Under the pieces are notes generated by a model that searched no databases, was not told where the DNA came from, and saw only the letters and a program-made list of their open reading frames with translations. The translations under genes and the position numbers were made by a program. 64,000 bases of DNA. Source: Porodaedalea pini. Taxonomy: Eukaryota; Basidiomycota; Agaricomycetes; Hymenochaetales; Hymenochaetaceae. How positions within the stretch are numbered: the stretch's first letter is position 1; each line of letters starts with the position of its first letter. Shown here piece by piece: positions 43,392 through 56,285 of the stretch. The stretch is from positions 1,426,001-1,490,000 of the forward strand of contig NBAY01000001.1 of the NCBI GenBank assembly GCA_002794775.1, in the 5' to 3' direction.

Positions 43392-45042
43392 ATGGGTTAT
43401 AGGGTCCTTGACCTTTCAAACAAGGCGTCGGTCAAGATACCGCATCCGACTTACCACGTATACGATTTGTCCGGAGGCTACTACGTTCTAGGCGAGCGCG
43501 AAGGCACTGAGTACAACAACACCAAATTATTGAGGTTCTGTGACCTCTCGACTTGCGCTTCAGGGTCATCGACTCGAAGAAAGTGGCCTGAAATAGAAGT
43601 CCACATGCACACCATTGATTTCGGCTTAGGCCTGAAGGAGTCCGACTTAGTAGCTGTGGTGGGAATCAAGCACGGGTGAGTACCATATTGTTGAACATTC
43701 AAAAATACCAACGACAGTCTTTTTGTTTTGTTTTAAGACAAGAAGTGGGACAAGGTTCCATGATACTCTCGCTCCGAGAGGTTTCCACGAGATTCCCCCA
43801 CCCTCTAGCGCGGCAGCCGGATATCACTATAGGTAAGGTCAACTATAAAGATAAGTTTGGGATTGTGATGGAAGTTGTGGGTCCACATCTACTGTTGTTG
43901 TTATCCTGGCAATCGGGGCTGCGAAGTCACAAACAAGATAGGCTGCTACTTTTCAATTGGTGGAGTGGTGTGATGCTCATGGTATGTCAATTTGCTCAAC
44001 AAGAGTTTACTCCTCTCCACGATGACTTTCTTGAGTCATGTTCTGATTCAAAAGAATTTGTAGAAAGAATCCGCTCCACACTCAACATGGAATGGCTTTG
44101 TCTTGCTCTCACCTGAGTTAGTACTCCTTGCAAACCATGGGAATGGTCTTGTGAATGTTCACCTGCCAGATACAAATGAATATCTGTCTGACAATTTCAG
44201 GCAGGTTCTGAGGCTTTCATCCCACGCTCCAACCCTTGTTCAAAGTCGACACGATTAAGTGCCATGCAGACCCGAATGCAATTATCCTGCTGCAAATTAC
44301 CTACTGCAGGGGACCGCTTGGTGCTAAGGTGGACTCAGTGGATGAACACGAGGTATCACTGGTCGTGCACCGCGAGGCATTGCTTGAGCTTGTGGACATG
44401 TTCTCCGGCGAAGCTAATCATTCTGGGAGTGACGCTTCACTTGAAGATGAGAGCACGGAAGAGGTGCCGGCTGTGCCCTGGGCACGGTGGGAGTCTGACA
44501 CGCACTGGCACATAGACGACTTGCAGGCGTCAACTTGGTCTACAGTCACTGCAGGACAGCGCTACGTTGGAATGAACAACGAGGGCAAGATAGTCCTCAA
44601 GGACTCGGACTACGATGTGCAGGCCGTGCATCGTGCATCCGCCTCTGTCAAAAATGCGACACACTCGGTTTCGGCTTCCAGTGGCAGCAACAGCTCCGTC
44701 TCTAGCTATGAGGCGGACTCGGAGATAATAAAGGAGGAGGAAGATGATGGAGAACCTGTGCGCATTATCAAGGAGTATAGTGAGACTGAGCTCGCCAAGC
44801 TGCGCGAGCTGTTTAGCGAGGGCATCACGACGTCGTTGCCGTACGTGGAACACACCTCCCAAAAGAAGTATAAATACAAAGGCCTCTTAATGGATAATGA
44901 ACATATTATCGGCCTCAAGGTGCGTGTTTTTTCTCTTTCTCTCTTGCCGTTGCGAGATACGTGCTAACATATGGTCTTATCTCGATCACAGTATTTCGAT
45001 AATAAGGGAGCAATCTCCGAGTTCGATGTCTTTACGTTGTGA
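43392..45042 (+). pseudogene. F-box-gene paralogue without F-box, frameshifted
   Basis: The exons align in order with the upstream F-box gene: 'DLSGGYYVLGE' (43392-43677), 'LLLFNWWSG', 'FVLLSPELVLLA', 'VSLVVHREALLELV' and the tail 'GLLMDNEHIIGLK' with final exon 'SEFDVFTL' and stop at 45040. Two defects show. The first 85 or so residues that hold the F-box have no counterpart. Near 44238 one extra base breaks the frame between 'SSHAPTL' and 'FKVDTIKC', giving a stop soon after. Without an F-box it could not dock on SCF even if the shift were an assembly error. It may be transcribed but is probably non-functional. Confidence 0.7.
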
Positions 45043-45356
45043 GGGCTCACTACATATCCGTCCAGCACCTTAAAATCGTGGTTGTTCGATCTATGCCGGG
45101 GATGCGTGAGGTGTTGTTTAAATTTTTCATAGCTCGAACGCTTAAAGTGTACGAAGGCGATGGAAGTGTGCATACAGTAAATAAAGGAATCCTCCATGTC
45201 CGAAACAAAAGCGAGAGAAGAGAACATAAGTGGAAGGAAAAGTCAGGGCAAAATAATGACGGATAAATGAAAGGCTCATGCATTAAACGGCAAACGAAGG
45301 CTAAGAAAAAAGATAGAATGAAGATGAAAGTCAATACTCCACTCCGAGTCGACGCA
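45043..45356. other. convergent intergenic gap
   Basis: The 3' flanks of the F-box paralogue and the HEM4-type gene meet here. No feature is seen. Confidence 0.35.
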
Positions 45357-46636
45357 TTACTTCGCCGCGGCTCTGATAGCTGCTGCCAGTTCCTCCGGAT
45401 TCGGTTTCGCCGCAACGGCATCGACCTCCAATTTCAGCACATCCCGCAGATGCGTCGCTGTCGTAGGTCCGATAGCGGCTATCCTCGCCACGGGTGGCCC
45501 TTTCCCTTTCCCCTTCTTTTTCTTTTTTCGATGCCTGGTCGGACTCGCGGAGCGTGAAGTGGTCACGCAGGAACGGGAGTGCGTAGTCTGCGCCTGAGGG
45601 GGCGAAGACGGCGATCCACCAATCTTTCACTGCCGATTCAAGAAAATACAAGAGAGATTTGGTCAGGATTTGACTCCAGTGAAAGGAGAACGAAGAACAG
45701 AGAAAATGATGGTGAAGATGGAGCAAAGTCAAGGAGGACGTACCTTTAGGCTGAGCTACTACAGCGTTGCGGAGCGCGGAAGAGAAGCGCGGTGAGGGCT
45801 TTGTTGCGTACACCTGAACGGAGTCGAGTTCGACATTCTTATCCGCAGAAAGCAGCGTCGGAAGCGCGTCGCGTGTCTTGTCGCCCACGAGGAATAGCAA
45901 CTTGGTCGGCCGGCGCAGCACGCGCGTGCGACGCGGCGAGCTCGGGACCTTTTGATCTCCTCCCTGTTCCTTCTCTTGCCCTGGGACATCAGTGGGGGTG
46001 AACACGCTCAAGTTGTCCGTCGAGACGGAGCCGTTCAGGGTCAGTTTCGTGCTGGAGAACGAACTCGGTGCGCTCGAGGTGGAAGGAAACTCGGATTCCC
46101 TCTGCGCAGTGAGGCGAGACAGGATGAAATGTGCGAGCTGTTCGCCTGTACCAGCCTCCTCTGCGCCAAGCACCTGAGTGGGTGCGAGGTGGGATGCGCT
46201 GGAGAGCGTGTTTGCTAGGTCGCGTACGGCAGAGGCGGTCGCGGCGCCGACAACATAGAATGGAACGTCTGTCCAGTGTGCTGCGTGTTGATAACTGCGT
46301 AAGCAATCTTTTCATTATTTGCAACACTAAACCCGACGCACCCCGTTCGTCTACTGGCGGCGGGACGTTGCGCGCAGCTGCAGCCCACGCGTCAACCGAA
46401 CGCTTGCTGGTGACGATGACACCTTTATACCCATGGAATCCCGGGCCTGTCTCTAGTATCCACTGCAGCTCGTCGAGCGTCTGCGCGGTCTCGTACACGG
46501 GCACGCAGGTTGCGGGCGCCAGCTGTGTCTCATACGGGTCTTCCAGTTTGCCTCCATCCGCATTTCCGTTCGCAACACCATTGCTACTAGCAGACGCGCC
46601 ATCGGAGGGCGCGCGCAGGAGCAGGACATGGGACAT
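45357..46636 (-). CDS. HEM4: uroporphyrinogen-III synthase
   Basis: This enzyme closes and inverts hydroxymethylbilane to uroporphyrinogen III in haem synthesis. The ATG at 46636 gives 'MSHVLLLRAP'. Later blocks are 'YKGVIVTSKRSVDAW', 'PFYVVGAATASAV', 'LFLVGDKTRDALP' and 'WWIAVFAPSGADYALPFLRDHF', and a C-terminal 'ARIAAIGPTTATHL', all typical of fungal HemD. Introns interrupt after 'PPPVDERG' and after 'VVAQPK'. Between 'DHFTL' and 'ARIAAIGPTT' the reading frame shifts by one base inside an A-rich Lys run (T6 at 45523-45528 on the plus strand), with no intron to explain it. Either the gene is damaged or the homopolymer length is wrong in the assembly. The C-terminal stop is at 45357. Confidence 0.8.
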
Positions 46637-48145
46637 GATGCTCGTTGGGAGTTGACTGGACACCGGCAAGCATAATTGGCCTCAGGACTGGTCGAAGACA
46701 TCGAAGTGATGGTGCTCTGCCGAGCGAACTCACGAGTGCGAAGCGGAAGTTTGTATACTCCGAATCTTTCCCTTCCTCAGCTCATTTTGTTTTCCGATTC
46801 TTTATGCAAGGGATGTCGTATATGGCACGAGGAAATCCCATTAATTGCTTGGAGTTGGTGTGAGTATGCATTTCGTAGTGAGACAAATTAAAAAAGTAGT
46901 TTGTATTCGTGGGAACGTATTTCTTTCGCTGCAGGTTGCTGACATAATATGAATACTTCGGTTGCTTTTCACCTTTTTTTTACGCGTGAACATGTTCCGA
47001 GTTTGTACTAACCTCTCCACTAGTACTAGTCCCCATCTCCTAACCACCCCCTTCTCTTGATGCTTCCCGAATTGGTTCTAAGCTTTTGACTTCCTATGGC
47101 CTTCCAGGACGACTTCGAACCTATCGGTGTACAAATGTGCTCCCGCTCCTCTTATAGACAGCGGCCAGTATCAAATAAAAAAATAACCGTATCTGAATAT
47201 AAAAAGGGAACGCTCATCAACTGGACTATAGTATCACCGGATTCTCATCTCTAGTATTCGGCTCCGTGCTACTCTTGCATGTCTGACTATTAGGGAATAA
47301 TGAAAATGCTCGAATTTGATTCTGTCTTCGCATTTGTATTTGTAGTATTGTACTCGTAATCCCAGGTACTGCAGTATGTTCGCCTCCTACTCTGATCCGC
47401 AACGCAATAGTGTACCACTAGACGCACCAGAAGGCCTTTCTTCCGAGATATCTACAGTGGCATCAGCACTATGAGGCCATCTCTAGCGTGATTGAACAAA
47501 TAAATCCATTCTCGTCGACAAACTTTGCGCTGCAGACAACTCTTCATATTTCCGCGATGTATCGAGCTTACGTTCCTAATGCAGCCTCTTGACTCAGAAA
47601 GACAAGTGTGACGATGTCTTCAAAAGGTGGCAGGAGTGAGTCTATTTGCCATACCCGAGAGCGATCAGAGCGATCAAAGCAACAGCGTTCGAACCCGATA
47701 CCCCATGCCAGACTGAGGAATCGCGAGCACCCACCAAGAATCTCATTCAAAAGAGTCATCACTGTGCTGGTCGAGGGGGTAGAGAAGACTGAGTTAGGCT
47801 CGCATCTCCAAAACCGAATAATAAGGAAAGGGAGGAGGGAAATGCCTTCAAGCTGATGAAGCTGCGTGCGGACAGAAAAAGCCAGGATTATATTTTCTTC
47901 ACGGCAGGATTCGTTTAGAACAACCTTCATCTGACATGTAAGCTGGAAGAAGTGAGCTACCTGGCAGTAGTTTATTAATTTGTGGATTTGTAGAGGTGAG
48001 TGAATACTAGGACAACATGCGGATGCAGCCAAGACAAAAGGTACCAAGCAAGATAAGAGAAGCAGAGCATTCGCATGCATCCCTTCGGAACATCAACGTC
48101 ATTCATAGAAGGAAAAAAAAAAACATTCGAGAGTCCAGCTCACAT
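46637..48145. other. long intergenic stretch, one doubtful ORF
   Basis: A minus-strand frame at 47568-48080 begins with a signal-peptide-like 'MHANALLLLSCLVPFVLAAS', but the rest looks like chance translation and no family is recognised. A small secreted protein with an intron cannot be excluded. Nothing else is supported. Confidence 0.3.
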
Positions 48146-49657
48146 TCAATATACGTAAGGAATGATACGATACGGGACCATACTCTTGTACTTCTCCCAG
48201 TCTTTCCCATATTTCTTTTCACAGTTCTCGTCGTCACGCATCTGGCGATGGATGAGAAGGACGGCGAAATATGCAACGTAGAAGTAAGTGATAGGCGTGT
48301 CGAAGCCGGTGGGCAGCGACCACGCGAAAGCCATGAGGAGGTCACCGCTGATAAAGGGCGAAGATGAGTGATAAGTATGACCTGAGGAGATCGAATAACA
48401 TACAAATAGTTCGGGTGCCTCGACAGACCCCACCATCCACTCGTGAGTAGCTTTGTGCCTCGCTCCGTCTGGAAGTATTTGAGATCTTGGACGAAACGGT
48501 CAGTCAGCTGCAGCTCTCAACGTATCTCATTCACTCACTTTTCGGGTTGCGCCCATTCCTGAAATCATTCTTCTCGCCATTCGCGGCTCTGAAGATATAG
48601 TATCCAACCAAGTTCGTGGCCACGATCGCAACAGTCCAGAAGGGGCCGAGCTCAACTTGGTTGAAGACGAGATAGCGCGCTTGGAGGGAGTACACAAATG
48701 GCACCCATGCGAGGTCACCCACGGCAAGCATAAATCCAAAGCCGTCGGTTGTGATATCCATGGTCGTAAAGATCGCAGGCTCGTTGTACAGTCCGTCGGC
48801 GACGTACCACCCCTGGAAGGCCAGGACGAGCCACATAGAGTCAGTTACTCTACTGAAACCACCGCGGCGCACAGCCTGCTCGCAGACCATACTAATGTCG
48901 ATGAGCGCCCAGAGGATCAAACCTGGGCGTAATTCGTTGAAGGATTTGATGTCAAAAGAGCCGATAGACGGGTTCAATTCACGGCCTATGAAGAACTGCA
49001 ACATAAAGTTAGCTTCCAGATTCGACTCCACTACAACCTCGAGACAAAACTTCAGACTTATGGAAGATGGCTTACATCGTAAATAAAGTTTCCCGAGTTA
49101 CCTCCCAATGCGAGCAGCTTTCCTTCACCGAAGGAAGAAACGTAGCAATATAAACCCTGCGCCACGGCCATCAGGACGGAAGCAGTTACGAAGCCGACCC
49201 ATTTCTCGTAGATGAATGTGAAGCTCTCTGGACCATTGCCGAAGATATAGCCAGAGGCGAGACCAAGGGTGAGAAGGAAGGTCGAGAACGCGTTGATTTT
49301 GTACTTTTTCTTCTCGCCGGTGCGCATCGGTGCGCCCTCTATCCAGTCACCGGGAAGCAGAGCCCACGTAACAATGCAAAATGCATACCACGCAAGATAC
49401 ATGAGTGTAGCCTGCGTGTCCCAAAGGGTTTTCCACCAGTTGAGATCCGACACGGACGTGCCGAACCTGTCGAGCATATCAGATACAGGCGGAGGGCAGC
49501 CACCCGCTGTTTCCGAGCAGGCGAAGTAGAGCGCATAGGTAAAGAATGGCACGCTAACGGTAACGAAAAGTGCGCCTGGTGGACCGAAGAAATCGTATGA
49601 TGTCGTACGTGGGTTGAGCGTCACGGCGCTTTCCTTTGATGAGGGAGACGAGGACAT
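48146..49657 (-). CDS. ERG24: C-14 sterol reductase
   Basis: This ER membrane enzyme reduces the C14=C15 double bond in ergosterol synthesis with NADPH. The ATG at 49657 leads to 'TSYDFFGPPGALF', the N-terminal signature of ERG24 rather than ERG4. It is followed by many hydrophobic helices, 'GGNSGNFIYDFFIGRELNP', 'ELRPGLILWALIDISM', 'GWYVADGLYNEPAI' and 'LLTSGWWGLSRHPNY', and the closing 'DDENCEKKYGKDWEKYKSMV', 'PYRIIPYVY' and stop at 48146. These are the sterol-reductase family sites that bind NADPH and sterol. There are about four exons with short introns. It is divergent from the carrier gene, with 312 bp between the starts. Confidence 0.93.
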
Positions 49658-49969
49658 GATGGGCGAAGGAGGGAGAGGGCACGTCCTTCTGGTAGCTTTA
49701 GTCCACCGCCTTTGGGGCTTTTGTTGCGTGTGAGCCTATCACTAACCTGTTGACGTTGTCGTACGACGCCGAATGGTGGTGGGAGCAGTGCTGCAGTGCA
49801 GACGATCTGAGTGGACGCGTCGTCACGCCCCGGTCAAACACGTGACCTTACGAAATTCACGCGCGTTCTGAATGCTCGACAACTCGGACAAGGCAAAGTC
49901 GGTTCATCTTTTCTACTACATCCCCACTGAGAGTCTTGCCACCGTACCCCTCTTCTGCAACTAGTAGCA

Positions 49970-51480
49970 ATGGTGGCCAAGCGGGAAAAGCCAATGCATT
50001 CTCTGATCGCCGGTGCTACAGCCGGTGCGATTGAAGCGTGCGTATTTCCACTCCGCTTTCAATCGAGGTATTCATTACCTCGCTCTGCAGATTCGTAACG
50101 TACCCTACGGAGTTTGTCAAAACACGATCGCAGTTTGGCGGCAAGGTGAGCCAGGTTTATCATAGTAGTCCGTCTGAGGGAAATGACAACTTCGTAGAAA
50201 GAGAAACCCATTGCAATCATCCGCGAAACTCTACGGACGAGGGGCATAACCGGCCTATACTCAGGATGCACGGCTCTTATTGTCGGAAACGCAGCGAAGG
50301 CGGGAGTGCGTTTTCTCAGCTATGACTACTTTAAACACATGCTGGCAGATCCACAGGTGTGTCGTCTTTTTCTGGGGTCGGTTGTGGCATTTCTGTTCCT
50401 ATTGCACAAGAGCAACCAGCTTTTGAAATGAGACATAGAAGCGGCATTATTCAAATACGCTCAACTCTTCCTGATGCATGGCTGCCCATTTAGAGTCAAA
50501 TTTGAGCTCCATCCTTCACTCATGATTGGGTACTGACTGTCTTCTAGGGAAAAGTCAGTGCGCCTCGGAGTCTCTTAGGTGCACCTCATTAACGCGTACC
50601 CATAAGCCAGAACTGGACTAAGCGGCGCCTCCTTTTACAGCTGGACTCGGAGCGGGCATGATGGAAGCTATATTTGCAGTGACTCCGTCTGAGACGATAA
50701 AGTAAGCGCATTCAAATTCTCTACTTCATATTTCTATTGATTCACTAGCTCGATAGAACGAAGCTCATCGACGATGCCAAGCGCCCCGTACCGCTATATC
50801 GTGGGCTGGTGCATGGGACAGCAAGTATCATCAAGCAGGACGGGATTCTAGGCATTTATCGCGGTCTCTTCCCCGTCGTACGTGTCTATTCACATATCAT
50901 CTCTTTATGCATTTGCTATTCGAAATCGTCTTGAATTAACTAGATTTGACTAACATGGCACTGCTCTTCCGTTCAGATGATGCGCCAAGGCGCCAACTCC
51001 GCTGTACGGTTCACGACATACACAACGCTCAAGCAATTCGTACAGGGAAACGCGCGCCCAGGCCAGCCCATACCGACAAGTATTACCTTTAGTATCGGTG
51101 CGTTGGCAGGCCTCGTCACCGTATACACAACCATGCCTCTCGAGTGCGTAATCCTCCAGTACTTTCAACCCTATGCCTTCCTTCGTTAATGGTGACTATA
51201 CAGCGTTATCAAGACACGAATGCAGTCTCTCGAGGCTCGTCAACAGTACCGCAACTCTTTCCACTGTGCATATCGCATCTTCACCGAAGAGGGCGTGCTT
51301 CGCTTCTGGACAGGCACGACTCCTCGGCTAGCACGGCTTGTCGTACGTCGCAGCATGCCTTTGCTCACACATCCTTCTAATAGATCCTGTTCCTTACTGC
51401 AGATGAGTGGAGGCATTGTATTCACCATTTACGAGAAGGTGATAGCTGTAATAGGAGGGAGGGAGGAGACAGATGCATAA
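49970..51480 (+). CDS. CTP1: mitochondrial tricarboxylate (citrate) carrier
   Basis: This is a six-helix mitochondrial carrier in three repeats. The start is ATG 49970 ('MVAKREKPMHSLIAGATAGAIEA'-type first helix). The carrier signature Px[DE]xx[KR]xK/R appears as 'PTEFVKTR', 'PSETIKTK' and, after splicing, 'PLDVIKTRMQ'. 'GLYSGCTALIVGNAAKAGVRF' and 'FWTGTTPRLARLV' close repeats 1 and 3. The order and sequence match citrate/tricarboxylate carriers, which exchange citrate for malate across the inner membrane. About eight exons; stop TAA at 51478-51480. The gene symbol is given by family resemblance. Confidence 0.9.
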
Positions 51481-52168
51481 CAATGTGTACGGTTATAGTT
51501 GGGACAATCCAAACTTGTTGGTGGTGCGCCTTTCATTCTCGGAACTTTGCACATCTTTCAGTTTTTGGATTGTTTCTTACGACCGCTGGATTTGCTAACT
51601 TGAGCGTTCTGCTATACTACCGATAGTACAAAAAGAGGAGAAAGAATTTGCAAGTTTTTTTATGGAACCCGAGGCGAGGATGAAGGAAGCGGAACAGACA
51701 AAAAGGAGGAATATAAGTGTTCGGTACGTGCGAGACAAATTTTGTAGAAGATGGAACCGAGGGAGATGCAGGAGGACTAGAGATGGATCCGCATTAAATC
51801 GAGTGCAGCGCGACATTCTCATACCTAGTCGAGATCTTGCTCGTGGCATTAATATCCGCGACCACGGACTTTATGGGCACTTCGAAATATGAATGGGCAT
51901 GCTCGGGCTGACGCATTGCAAAAAGCGTTTGCAGTTTCGGCGTCGAAATTTGGGACGCGACGTGACATTGGGCACGTGCTAAATAGTCAGCCTTTGTCAC
52001 GTTTGTCCGCCGCGGAACTTGCACCAGCCTCCACAGTCCACTCTACGAGCAACACCCACTATTTACCCGTTCTGGTCACATAGTACACTGCGCATTCTAT
52101 CTACCACCTTGCACTCCTATTTTCACCTTCTCTCTGAACGAAAGTCAGACACTCGCGAAACTTTCACT
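51481..52168. other. intergenic
   Basis: No supported feature. The end is a pyrimidine-rich leader ahead of the next open frame. Confidence 0.35.
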
Positions 52169-52816
52169 ATGGTCTTGTGCACAAGCAGAACGATCTTGAA
52201 GGGCAAGAACAAGGACGGGAAATGGAGACGACGGCAGCAACGGCGATCGGAAACCTCAAGTACATCGTCATCGTCGAGGCCAATTCAATCAACATCTTCC
52301 GTCTCAGAAGAAGGAAATTTGAACAAGTTAACCTGGCCATCGAGACGGGAGGACTGCGAGTGGATGGCTGACAAGGTCAAGTTAGGTGGCAGACATACCA
52401 ACTTGGATTCGGGCACGTCTCAAGAAACCTTTTCCTCGTACTCTTGCTACAAAAATACAAATGTAACGGGTACAGCACGTACGCCATCGAAGACACGTCG
52501 CAGACGCCGAGAGTCACGAAGGAAGGCAGCCGCAAAGACAACTCCTCCAGCTACTTCCGTCACAGAAAGCAAGGCGAACGCTACATATATTCGCCAGCCT
52601 CTCAACACTATCACCGCCGATAAAAGACTGAATGAAGCATCAACCTCTGCATTCCGTCCTGCGTGTACAATTCCGGCAGGGTGGCACCGAGCCTTGCACA
52701 ACCTACTGTCTCAGGCGGAGAAGGACCGCATTGTTCCAGCCATGACTTCTTGTTCAGGAAATAGCCCAGCAAGTCAGCAAGAACAACACGAAATTTCTCT
52801 CGCAATGGAGACCTAG
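52169..52816 (+). CDS. basic Ser-rich hypothetical protein
   Basis: A single open frame of 215 codons from ATG 52169, preceded by a CT-rich stretch. The product is rich in Ser, Thr, Arg and Lys, with a very basic run 'KTRRRRRESRRKAAAK' at about 108-123 that could be a nuclear localisation signal. No domain is recognised. It could be one exon of a longer gene or a chance frame. Confidence 0.35.
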   Translation: MVLCTSRTILKGKNKDGKWRRRQQRRSETSSTSSSSRPIQSTSSVSEEGNLNKLTWPSRREDCEWMADKVKLGGRHTNLDSGTSQETFSSYSCYKNTNVTGTARTPSKTRRRRRESRRKAAAKTTPPATSVTESKANATYIRQPLNTITADKRLNEASTSAFRPACTIPAGWHRALHNLLSQAEKDRIVPAMTSCSGNSPASQQEQHEISLAMET

Positions 52817-54345
52817 ATTCCTACTGTTTTTGGCTGTGACACTAGACGCGTTGCCCTTAGCCCCTCAGCCCCTACGTTACATCCGACTCATGAATACCCG
52901 CAAAATGCGCTCTCTACATCTTTTATTATACTGGCATAAGGCGGCATCTATACACGGATTTATTCCCCCACTATTCCCATTACTCCCAAACAGATCGGCA
53001 TTCTCGAACTCCTACCTACAACTCTTCCACATTTCTTAGTCTCGCACACGCGTGTTACCTCATGTCAGTGTCTACCGCCAGTTACTGCTGTATAACTGCA
53101 ACACTAGCACCTACGAGCGATCTCACTTGCACATCTCTAGCGAGGATACATTTCTTTCACTATCATGGATACCGGGAACTGTTCTACTATCAATCACCGT
53201 CTTTAATATAACCCGGCCTCGTCTTCGACCACTACTAAGTATCTCTTGTCCTCGTAAATGATGTCTACACAATTATTAGAGAAGAATCGTTGTTCAACGA
53301 GATATTGGCGTTCTGTGATGACTTTCTAATCGACAAATGGTAAGATGCGATATACGATATGCGTTATTGTTCTGTTCAATTAACTCAAAGTGCTTCTGCC
53401 TGTCGCAAGTGAACACCATTCTCTACAGATACTGCTTCCTTTATGTCCATCTCACTGTTGGTTACGGAAACCCATTTCCTCTACTATTTGTCTGCTTCAG
53501 GGGCACTTTTGAATCAGACTTGCGAATCAAACTAGCTGGCCTTGCTTACAGTTTTTCTTTTCTTTTCTCAACGACTTGGATTTCAATGAATTCTCTGTAA
53601 ATCAAGCAACCTATAGCAATCCTAAGTGTAACGTCCTGTCTGAACGCGGATGAGGCACTGTATGTCTCACTTACGTGCCGGTTAGTATGACTTTGAGGCC
53701 GTCTCTGACCATTAGCATGTCTCACTGTCCCCTATACACACTCCCCCTGCGAATCTAAAGAAAAGGTTCATATCGTCTATTGGATATGCATGGATCCTTA
53801 TAGCCGGTGGCGTCGAAGATCCTTCCTGTTGTCTAAGGAGAGAAAATCGTTACTGACATCCGCCTTTCTCAGAATTTGCATTAATTGCGTTATTTTATGA
53901 ATGAGCTATTGTCGGCGGCTTATCTCTTGGAATTTGCCATCCAAGTCTCGGCTAATAACACTGCGAATCCTAGAGACGAGTGCGTCCTCGTCCACTCGAA
54001 TCCGTGGCGTTCAATAGCTCCTATTGCAAAGACCAACTCTTACGACGGTCTGCGACGCCGGCACATTGCCAGGCAGCTTGATGTCGTAGTTTACTCAGGG
54101 TCGCAAGTGTTGTGTTACTCGAGATGCGTTCAGGTAGAGGCGGATGCTGGAGATATTTCAACTCTGCTTGTGCTGAGATCTACAGTCCACTGCTTGATGA
54201 CGAGGCGTTCGACAATGAGAGGGTTCAGCTGATCCTTGAAGGTATAAAAGCTGCGCTGAAAGTCTTCTATCCTCATCACTTCGAAACCTGTCCTCGCATA
54301 CTCTACCAAGCTCTACCAAAGTTATAACTTCGTCAATCCCCAACA
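52817..54345. other. intergenic upstream of the pheromone gene
   Basis: No gene is supported. I looked here for a seven-helix STE3-type pheromone receptor and found none. The end carries the TATA box of the pheromone gene. Confidence 0.4.
54243..54249 (+). promoter_or_regulatory. TATA box of the pheromone precursor gene
   Basis: TATAAAA at 54243-54249, 97 bp before the ATG at 54346, with a pyrimidine-rich stretch after it where transcription would start. Confidence 0.6.
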
Positions 54346-54564
54346 ATGGATACCTTCAGCACCGTTGTCATCCCTTCGTCTTCCCAGGAGTGCGAGGCGG
54401 GTGCGAGCGTCCCTGTCTCCCGCGAGCAACCGAATGGAGGCAGCTCGACGTACTGCGTCATCGCGCAGGCGCCTTCCGAGGCCTCGATCAATGCGGGTAC
54501 CGACGACACGATCGTCGACAAGGAGACTGGAGGAGCGAGTTCCACATACTGCGTCGTCGCCTAA
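54346..54564 (+). CDS. mating-pheromone precursor with two pheromone-like modules
   Basis: A 72-residue precursor without introns. The N-terminus 'MDTFSTVVIPSSS' and the C-terminal CaaX box 'CVVA' are those of basidiomycete lipopeptide pheromone precursors, in which the Cys is farnesylated, the last three residues are removed and the mature peptide is cut out near a charged pair. Here the segment 'GGSSTYCVIA' occurs internally (about residues 31-40) and 'GGASSTYCVVA' at the end, each preceded by a charged pair (RE, KE). Only the last copy has a free CaaX end. No pheromone receptor gene is present in the window. Confidence 0.8.
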   Translation: MDTFSTVVIPSSSQECEAGASVPVSREQPNGGSSTYCVIAQAPSEASINAGTDDTIVDKETGGASSTYCVVA

Positions 54565-55090
54565 ACTCAGATGCCACCTAAATGTGAGCGAGAAAATTTA
54601 CGCGGGGTTTACGTCCATACTAATGACTCTGCATGATAGCATTACTTGTCGGGTTGTAGCCTCGTAGACGCATATATTCTGAAGATATTTGTGTACGCTA
54701 TGCTGGAATGTATGCGAACAACGTGACATGGCCTTTTATCTATTTTTCCTTCTGAATGTATGCTTCCTTCGTGAATTTATGTATATTATCTTGACCCTGT
54801 GTCCTTGTGAACTCCTGCATTTGCTGAACCAAAATGTAGTGCACATGTCGTGAAGAGCGAGTTCCCCAGGTTTTAAAAATCGCTTCGACTGATTAGCAAG
54901 GTGAAGTGTCCATACAAGGTGTGATAGGCCATAATATCTGCTTCAGGTTCTTTACCAAAGCTCAGTGGTACATAAATCTTGGATTGAAGGCGAAGAAATA
55001 GAATTTCCCGCCTTTCACCATAAGAGGAAGGCAGTGATACACGAAGGATCGGCGTCTCCTTGAAGCGCAAGTTTTCCTCGCCCGCCTACC
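54565..55090. other. intergenic
   Basis: This is the 3' flank of the pheromone gene and the promoter side of DIM1. No other feature is seen. Confidence 0.35.

Positions 55091-56285
<1,195 letters not shown>

Noticed and set aside
45331..45560. Reading the end of the HEM4 gene in the frame that ends at 45331
   Set aside because: That frame lacks the conserved 'IAAIGPTT' block, which lies in the frame ending at 45357.
47568..48080. Signal-peptide-like 170-codon frame as a secreted effector
   Set aside because: Only the first 20 residues look real; no Cys pattern or intron support.
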